A stretch of 28,963 nt of DNA, from assembly GCA_964549655.1 (NCBI GenBank), contig CAZJXN010000056.1, forward strand, positions 1 to 28,963. The letters run 5' to 3'. Position 1 is the stretch's first letter; the number at the start of each line of letters is the position of its first letter. A program made the translations under genes and the position numbers. Shown here one piece after another: positions 24,855-28,963 of this stretch. The stretch is from JADJNW01 sp964549655 (GTDB lineage: Bacteria > Bacteroidota > Bacteroidia > Chitinophagales > Saprospiraceae). The notes beneath the pieces are model-generated. The model was not told the DNA's origin. It saw only the letters and a program-made list of their open reading frames with translations, and did not search any database.

Positions 24855-25397
24855 TTACTCCGGTACTATTACCTCCAAAATACCCGTACCATACAAATAG
24901 TTGCTTGCACTGCTGTAAATCCACATCTCCGGCTCGGTCACAAAATTGGCTCGTACCGGATTCAAATGAATGTAATTGATTTTCTGCAAAATGACTTTCT
25001 CGCTCCACACTTCAATCGGATGATTGTCATGCTGCCACACTTGATGTGCCTGCTTCACTTGCTTACCAAAGTAGCTAAATAGATACAACAACCATTCCCG
25101 CCTGCTTTCCGGCTCTTTTTTGATAGCTTCCAGCAGCTTCTTCGCCGTATGCTTTTTCAAGCTGCGGATGGTCTCCACCAAATCATGTCCTTCCGCAACG
25201 GCTGCTATCAGATGTACATGGTTGGTCATCACCACATACGCATACAACAACAAGCCTTTGTGCTGCTGACAATAACGCAGGCTATCCAACAGAATATCCC
25301 GATACACCTGCCGCGAAAAGATATCAATCCAACCAACGATGGTCAGGGTGAGAAAATAAGAGCCTTCTGGATTTTGGACTTTGTATTTGGTACTCAT
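24855..25397 (-). CDS. REP-associated tyrosine transposase (RAYT, Y1_Tnp/IS200-like)
   Basis: The 180-residue protein has the HUH motif in YVVMTNHVHLIAA (His60, His62) and the catalytic tyrosine in INYIHLNPVRANFV (Tyr142). It ends with the SSASNY motif typical of RAYT proteins. The N-terminus (YKVQNPEGSYFLTLTIVGW) matches the same group. RAYTs are single-copy domesticated relatives of IS200 transposases that cut single-stranded DNA at REP hairpins and are thought to spread REPs. REP-like elements lie directly downstream (24744-24854) and over the next 3 kb. It differs clearly from the transposase at 12259-12690, so the window holds two separate systems. Confidence 0.92.
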   Translation of the reverse strand: MSTKYKVQNPEGSYFLTLTIVGWIDIFSRQVYRDILLDSLRYCQQHKGLLLYAYVVMTNHVHLIAAVAEGHDLVETIRSLKKHTAKKLLEAIKKEPESRREWLLYLFSYFGKQVKQAHQVWQHDNHPIEVWSEKVILQKINYIHLNPVRANFVTEPEMWIYSSASNYLYGTGILEVIVPE

Positions 25398-25619
25398 GTG
25401 CGCCGTTTATTACTTACGACGCGCAGGAGGCAGTTGCGTCACAGGCATTTGCAGTCATCATAAAAAAAAGACGCGGGTCTCGCTAAAGCCCGCGCCGAAA
25501 TGTATTCTAGAATATGAACAACACACCGATGCCGCGCTGCAGCACAGCACCAGTTTATCTTATAGTGCGACACAGTCGCTACAAATAACGAGTGCGGTCA
25601 ACTTACTACCGTTTTCAAT
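25398..25619. other. Hairpin-rich region upstream of the RAYT gene
   Basis: Two stem-loops are seen: GACGC (25418-25422) with GCGTC (25436-25440), and CGCGGG (25472-25477) with CCCGCG (25489-25494). On the minus strand the second is followed by a run of eight T, so it looks like a terminator for transcription entering from the toxin region. No gene is supported. Confidence 0.55.
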
Positions 25620-25829
25620 TCAACAGTAGCAAAGTAAATCACTGGACACAGTCCAGCGCAAGCCGCGTGACGTAGACCCGCGCCAGCTTGGTAAATAATA
25701 GTCGACATCTTCAATATTTTTACCACCTTTTACAAATGATGCTTCTAATTCCTTACTGTTCTGTGAGAAAGAAAATGATACACTGAGAAGTACAAACAAA
25801 AACAATAGAACATATCTTATTTTAATCAT
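25620..25829 (-). pseudogene. Truncated small secreted protein, possible partner of the JAB-like toxin
   Basis: The frame begins with a clear signal peptide, MIKIRYVLLFLFVLLSVSFS (cleavage near FSQ-N), followed by NSKELEASFVKGGKNIEDVD. From about residue 47 onward the codons run into a REP-like element (25631-25689), and the tail SWRGSTSRGLRWTVSS is not protein-like. The native C-terminus has thus been lost. It starts 8 nt inside the end of the upstream toxin-like gene, the usual place for an immunity protein; a periplasmic immunity role is inferred from position only. Confidence 0.55.
25631..25689. repeat. REP-like hairpin element, copy A
   Basis: AAAGTAAATCACTGGAC-ACA-GTCCAGCGCAAGC, with a CTGGAC/GTCCAG stem, followed by TAGACCCGCGCCAGC. 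It is almost identical to 26505-26562. It cuts into the 3' end of the small secreted protein gene. Confidence 0.8.
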
Positions 25830-26361
25830 TTTTTAGCTTTTTGAAGTTTCTAAAATTCATAGTAGTAATGACACCTTGACCGTTATAAAAATTAACTTTT
25901 GTGCCAGCTGATGTCCCTACTTGTATTGCAGTTGCCTTATACCCTTTATTTTCTAAAAATCTCGCTGCACCTATATCACCTCCTGTATCAGTTGCATTTC
26001 CTGAAGGTGTCATTGAGCCTCTATAAGTTCTTATATTACCGTCTAATTGTTCAACTTCCTGAGTTTTTGAAGTATGTACATGCCAATAGTCTGCTAGGTC
26101 ACTGGATGAAGGACGAGACACACCACTGAAAAGATTTATAGAACCATTACTTGTTTCACTTTTTTTCGCTCCTGGATTCCAAAATACAATGGTGACATTA
26201 CCATTGGCATCAAATTCAGTGTGACCCGCTGGCACCGGACTGTCCTCCTTCACCCCAACTCCAAAAACGAAGACGCTAGCGCCGGATTGCATCCGGTGCT
26301 GAGAATTTGCCGGTCTGTGACCGCTTGTAGCAGCACTGCAATAAGGCACAGCCGCTATCAA
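25822..26361 (-). CDS. Orphan toxin tip, JAB-like metalloprotease fold (polymorphic toxin C-terminal domain)
   Basis: The toxin-like part (from about residue 47) reads GHTEFDANGNVTIVF, then DYWHVHTS (His94, His96) and TPSGNATDTGGDIGAARFLE (Ser120, Asp125 or Asp129), ending NGQGVITTMNFRNF. The order HxH then PS...D, with this C-terminus, is what I recall for JAB-like toxin domains at the ends of Bacteroidota RHS proteins, which would act as metal-dependent peptidases. The first 46 codons of the frame are not native: they read through a REP element (26227-26340). The delivery part of the protein is absent, so this is a displaced tip, probably silent unless recombined onto a full RHS gene. The domain identity is from motif memory. 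Confidence 0.6.
   Translation of the reverse strand: MIAAVPYCSAATSGHRPANSQHRMQSGASVFVFGVGVKEDSPVPAGHTEFDANGNVTIVFWNPGAKKSETSNGSINLFSGVSRPSSSDLADYWHVHTSKTQEVEQLDGNIRTYRGSMTPSGNATDTGGDIGAARFLENKGYKATAIQVGTSAGTKVNFYNGQGVITTMNFRNFKKLKND
26227..26340. repeat. REP-like element at the 5' edge of the JAB-like toxin fragment
   Basis: Aligns with 24744-24854: CACCGGACTGTCCTCC, then the hairpin GCGCCGGATTGCATCCGGTGC (26279-26299), then CCGGTCTGTGACCGC. Toxin-coding sequence begins directly at its left edge. Confidence 0.8.
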
Positions 26362-26415
26362 TAGCTAATGTAAGAACGTGATTGCGGTTTCAGTTCAAAA
26401 GTAGTGTAATAGAAT

Positions 26416-26617
26416 CACCGGATGCAATCCGTCGCTAGCTTACCACGACAGACCAGCGCCAGCTTTGGGCTAGCTTACCACGACAGACCAGCACCAGCGG
26501 GGGCAAAGTAAATCACTGGACGCAGTCCAGCGCAAGCGTACGCGATGTAGACCCGCGCCAGCGGGGCTTTGGCATAAATGCTTCCACTCACTGTCACGTA
26601 CGCGCAGACCAGCGCCA
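26416..26617. repeat. Cluster of REP-like elements
   Basis: The cluster contains a hairpin near 26416-26433 (CACCGGATGCAATCCG) and two copies of a 30-bp direct repeat, 26434-26463 and 26469-26498 (core TACCACGACAGACCAG, one mismatch). A second copy of the hairpin element of 25631-25689 lies at 26505-26562, and a last GCGCAGACCAGCGCC lies at about 26602-26616. No gene is seen between 26362 and 26620. The right edge abuts an IS3 transposase remnant. Confidence 0.85.
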
Positions 26618-26620
26618 TCA

Positions 26621-26710
26621 AGGTATTACAATCGTATCCGAAGACATTCGGCTTTAGGATACTTGAGTCCCCACGATTTTGAACAGCAATTTTATGATCT
26701 GCAAAAATAA
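26621..26710 (+). pseudogene. Remnant of an IS3-family transposase (OrfB C-terminus)
   Basis: On the plus strand the last 29 codons read YYNRIRRHSALGYLSPHDFE and then QQFYDLQK before a TAA at 26708. RRxHSALGYLSPxxFE is the hallmark C-terminal end of IS3-family integrase-core transposases. All sequence before it is replaced by REP elements. The right end of the old insertion sequence probably lies in 26711-26757, but no matching inverted repeat is left to confirm this. Confidence 0.8.
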
Positions 26711-26757
26711 ATTTTTAATAACTTTATGAACTCAATGTCCGCCTAATGTGAACCACC

Positions 26758-26982
26758 TCACTTCTTTGTAATTAAAAAAAGAGTCCACGTTAAAGAAAAT
26801 AAAATCCAAATTGTACCTAACATATATAAAATATCTTCTCCCATTGTAGAGACTCGAATTGTTGACGATTTTGTCAAGAAATCAAACATGAAATTGACAA
26901 TAACAAACCAAATTGAGTAAATTGTTAAAAGTATTCCGAAACCAGCAACTAATCTTTTTAAGATACTTCGTTCTTTTTTCAT
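26758..26982 (-). CDS. Small two-TM membrane protein, candidate immunity protein
   Basis: The 74-residue product MKKERSILKRLVAGFGILLT has two hydrophobic helices (about 12-34 and 52-71) separated by a short polar loop (LTKSSTIRVSTMGED), ending in KK. It starts 4 nt after the stop of the RHS toxin tip. Small membrane proteins right after a toxin domain often protect the producing cell, here perhaps against the lipase-like tip acting at the membrane. No family is recognised; the role is inferred from position. Confidence 0.55.
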   Translation of the reverse strand: MKKERSILKRLVAGFGILLTIYSIWFVIVNFMFDFLTKSSTIRVSTMGEDILYMLGTIWILFSLTWTLFLITKK

Positions 26983-26986
26983 AATT

Positions 26987-27988
26987 TTAATTGCGAATTA
27001 TTATTTTAGTATTATTTTGCCTTTGCAGTGCTTGTCCTATCAGAGTTGCTAAGTCACTCCAAATGCGATCATTATCAATTGGAGTTCTGTGTCTTGCGTC
27101 CCATTTTGTATCGCTTTCTTCGCGTATTTTGACTGTAGCATTTTTTATATCTCCAGGAGTTCTCACAAATGGCACTTCATTTATAACCCAATCGTTACTT
27201 GTTTGGTAATCCACGACAAACGTTCCAATCGTTGTATTATAAACAGTGCCATAATAAGGAGGATCTGTACTTGCTTCAATATCAGCCGCTTGAAAAGCAT
27301 TAAAGTGTACAGTTTGACTAACATTCCATCCCATTTGCTTTAGATATCTTATTACTCCTTCCCCAAATGCAGCCCCCATACTGTGGGTAACAAATTTGAA
27401 ATCGTCTTTGTCTTGATCTAACCCTTGTACTAATTGGTCATAATTTTCTTTTGCCCACTTCTTACCAGCTTTTTGACGTGATTTTACTGTCGACAATTTG
27501 CCGTATTCAATGTTAGTAAAGTAAGCATCATTATCTCCGAAATAATTCTTTGCCCCTTGTACAAATCCGCTGTATTCACCACCGAAATACGCCGAACCTC
27601 CTTCTGGAGACCCAAAACCTAAATAACCGTTAACAAATATTATCCTCTTTCCTTCCGGATCTACTGCTGTAAGAGGCATATTGCCAACATAACAGTATGG
27701 AGTCATAATACTATACCTTTCCGCCAATGGATCCACCTGCCCCCACCTTCCAATATCCGGCATATACCACCTCGCTCCATAATCATACCAGTTCAACCCA
27801 AAGTCTTCATTTAGCTCTTTGCCATTGTACTTATATCCGCCCTCAACGCCTACTTGCGCTGCAAAATAGCTTGCCTCCATCTCCATTCCAAAAGGATGAT
27901 AATGGCTTTCTTGCAAGATGTCGGCTACGCCATCGCTATTCGTATCCGAGAAGTACACCCGTCCATTGCCCAGGTGGGAGCCACGCAC
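26987..27988 (-). CDS. 5'-truncated RHS protein: core end plus lipase-like toxin tip
   Basis: The frame contains the end of an RHS repeat-associated core: SHLGNGRVYFSDTN, HYHPFGMEM, YKYNGKELNEDFGLNWYDYG and WGQVDPLAERY, ending at NMPLTAVDPEGK (about residue 113). The variable tip follows. It has KRIIFVNGYLGFGSPEGG and a nucleophile elbow VTHSMGAAFGEG with Ser203, as in alpha/beta-hydrolase lipases. Candidate Asp266 and His300 (WDARHRTP) could complete a triad. The N-terminal thousand or more residues needed for export and encapsulation are missing. The only start is a GTG at 27988 inside a REP fragment, so the gene is a displaced tail cassette. The phospholipase or esterase activity is an inference from the serine motif. 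Confidence 0.75.
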   Translation of the reverse strand: MRGSHLGNGRVYFSDTNSDGVADILQESHYHPFGMEMEASYFAAQVGVEGGYKYNGKELNEDFGLNWYDYGARWYMPDIGRWGQVDPLAERYSIMTPYCYVGNMPLTAVDPEGKRIIFVNGYLGFGSPEGGSAYFGGEYSGFVQGAKNYFGDNDAYFTNIEYGKLSTVKSRQKAGKKWAKENYDQLVQGLDQDKDDFKFVTHSMGAAFGEGVIRYLKQMGWNVSQTVHFNAFQAADIEASTDPPYYGTVYNTTIGTFVVDYQTSNDWVINEVPFVRTPGDIKNATVKIREESDTKWDARHRTPIDNDRIWSDLATLIGQALQRQNNTKIIIRN

Positions 27989-28005
27989 GACAGACCAGTG
28001 CCAGC
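27986..28005. repeat. REP fragment at the 5' edge of the RHS tip
   Basis: CACGACAGACCAGTGCCAGC matches the direct repeat core of 26434-26463 with one or two changes. RHS-coding sequence begins directly at its left edge. Confidence 0.7.
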
Positions 28006-28013
28006 AATAGTTA

Positions 28014-28628
28014 TTATTTTACATAAGTTATTTCGCTAACAAAAAATAATTTAAATTTTTCCTCTTCAAATAAATATAATTCTTCTCGTTTTAGCATTTT
28101 TTTATCAAAATAGAGTATTTTTTTTTGACTGATCCTGCCTCTTATATAACCATATTCTACTATCGATCCATTATGGTCTTTTACTTTAATATCTGAAAAG
28201 TCTTCCTCTGCGGCGTAAGTTTCACCAATTTTAATGGGACTGAAATCTTGCTCATGTTTAAAGCTAATATTTGTATAACTAAGGATAGGTTCATTGTAAT
28301 CGGCTATTATTTCTAATAGACGAAATGCAATTGTGTCTTTTTCTTTCTCTAAAGGAAGAGAAAGATTATATTCCGTAGTTACAATTAGCTCACTACTATC
28401 TGCTGGAATAGTTAACTCTGTATTCTTATTTTTTGAATCATCTTCCCAAAAAAGTTTATGCCATACTTCCTTAGAAGAGAGGTCTTCGCTAAATTTGTTG
28501 TTTACCCAAAGCCAAAATTCCTGATATGTATCCTTCTCTTTATATTTAAAGTCATGCACTTCACTTTGTTGAGAAGTACAGCTACATAGCAAAAATAATT
28601 TTAATGTAGTTAAAGCTAGGTATCTCAT
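28014..28628 (-). CDS. Lipoprotein, candidate immunity protein of the adjacent toxin tip
   Basis: The 204-residue protein begins MRYLALTTLKLFLLCSCTSQ, a lipoprotein signal with an LCSC lipobox. The mature part is acidic and mixed alpha/beta (for example TYQEFWLWVNNKFSEDLSS and GYIRGRISQKKILYFDKK). No known family is recognised. It begins 10 nt after the stop of the toxin-tip frame at 28639 and is followed by a REP fragment. An envelope-anchored protein in this position fits a periplasmic immunity protein, but direct evidence is lacking. Confidence 0.6.
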   Translation of the reverse strand: MRYLALTTLKLFLLCSCTSQQSEVHDFKYKEKDTYQEFWLWVNNKFSEDLSSKEVWHKLFWEDDSKNKNTELTIPADSSELIVTTEYNLSLPLEKEKDTIAFRLLEIIADYNEPILSYTNISFKHEQDFSPIKIGETYAAEEDFSDIKVKDHNGSIVEYGYIRGRISQKKILYFDKKMLKREELYLFEEEKFKLFFVSEITYVK

Positions 28629-28638
28629 GAAATTAGTA

Positions 28639-28962
28639 TTAATCGGTTTTTATTCTTTTTTTAGATAATTTTCCTTCTCCTCTACCTGTATGTACGGTGT
28701 AGAAGAGAGATTTCCCTATATACATATTGGCGGTAATTTCTGCATTACTTCCATAACTCCATTTATCTACATCAACTCCTCCATTAACTTGCTTTTTGTA
28801 GCCTTGTAACACTGATTGAGATCCCTCACTCCAAGTATATTTCCTATGTGCATTGGAAGTTTTTGAATAAAGTAAATCTATACCATCCCAGCCATTAGAA
28901 CTATTTGAGTAATCTTTGAAATGCCCATTAGCTCTAGCTTCTGGATTTTTCGATCCCATCAA
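28639..28962 (-). CDS. C-terminal part of an unknown toxin tip, open at the window edge
   Basis: The 107 residues seen include KNPEARANGHFKDYSNSSN, DGIDLLYSKTSNAHRKY and SLFYTVHTGRGEGKLSKKR. The frame reaches the window end with only a TTG and an ATG near the edge, so the gene probably continues and these are not real starts. The composition, rich in Gly, Ser, Tyr and charged residues, and the lipoprotein gene 10 nt downstream suggest another polymorphic toxin C-terminus. No catalytic motif is recognised. Confidence 0.5.
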   Translation of the reverse strand: MMGSKNPEARANGHFKDYSNSSNGWDGIDLLYSKTSNAHRKYTWSEGSQSVLQGYKKQVNGGVDVDKWSYGSNAEITANMYIGKSLFYTVHTGRGEGKLSKKRIKTD

Positions 28963-28963
28963 A

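Noticed and set aside
25149..25463. Plus-strand frame opposite the RAYT gene
   Set aside because: It is antisense to a transposase with complete HUH and tyrosine motifs.
25417..25464. A 15-codon leader-like frame upstream of the RAYT gene (minus strand)
   Set aside because: It overlaps hairpin sequence and has no supporting feature; too short to call.

Overview
The window is from the chromosome of a member of the Bacteroidota, most likely of the Saprospiria/Chitinophagia type; the class is an inference. The evidence is a subtilase with a type IX secretion (T9SS) C-terminal sorting domain, the small Bacteroidota-specific DUF4295 protein next to bL33 and bL28, a promoter matching TTTG-N19-TAnnTTTG, start codons without clear Shine-Dalgarno sequences, RHS proteins with the Bacteroidota-style core, and many short dispersed palindromes. 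One 100-N assembly gap lies at 11847-11946.

Region 1 (1-8331) holds a partial SAM methyltransferase, an astacin-like metalloprotease lipoprotein with FG-GAP/VCBS-type repeats, an S9 prolyl-oligopeptidase-family peptidase, an AsmA-like membrane-anchored protein, a SPOUT RNA methyltransferase and a two-gene PIN toxin-antitoxin module. A MITE-like inverted repeat sits between the S9 and AsmA-like genes. Region 2 (8332-13051) is a complete pyruvate carboxylase followed by a family of about 160-190 bp palindromic-ended repeats. These flank a small IS200-like HUH transposase whose last codons and stop lie inside a repeat, and the assembly broke in this array.

Region 3 (13052-18735) is a housekeeping block on the minus strand: promoter, tRNA-Arg(ACG), bL28, bL33, DUF4295, terminator, ftsY and an RlpA/SPOR protein. 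Upstream lie a T9SS subtilase and a BtuF-like binding protein that overlap by ATGA. The subtilase 5' end carries, in frame, a copy of the dispersed repeat seen in region 1. Region 4 (18949-24700) holds an outer-membrane barrel protein with an FMN-dependent alpha-hydroxy-acid oxidase 2 nt downstream, a FabH-like ketoacyl synthase, and dnaK. Upstream of dnaK is an exact match to the sigma-54 -24/-12 consensus, with four TGTCA/TGACA half-sites just before it.

Region 5 (24744-28963) is accessory. It has a REP-associated transposase (RAYT), a dense set of REP-like hairpins, and at least three minus-strand toxin-tip/partner pairs: an RHS tip with a lipase-like serine elbow plus a two-TM protein, a JAB-like metalloprotease tip plus a truncated secreted protein, and an unknown tip plus a lipoprotein. 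An IS3 transposase remnant is also present. REP sequence borders one end of four of these fragments, which suggests a polymorphic-toxin tail array rearranged at REP elements. This is the part most likely to hold something undescribed.
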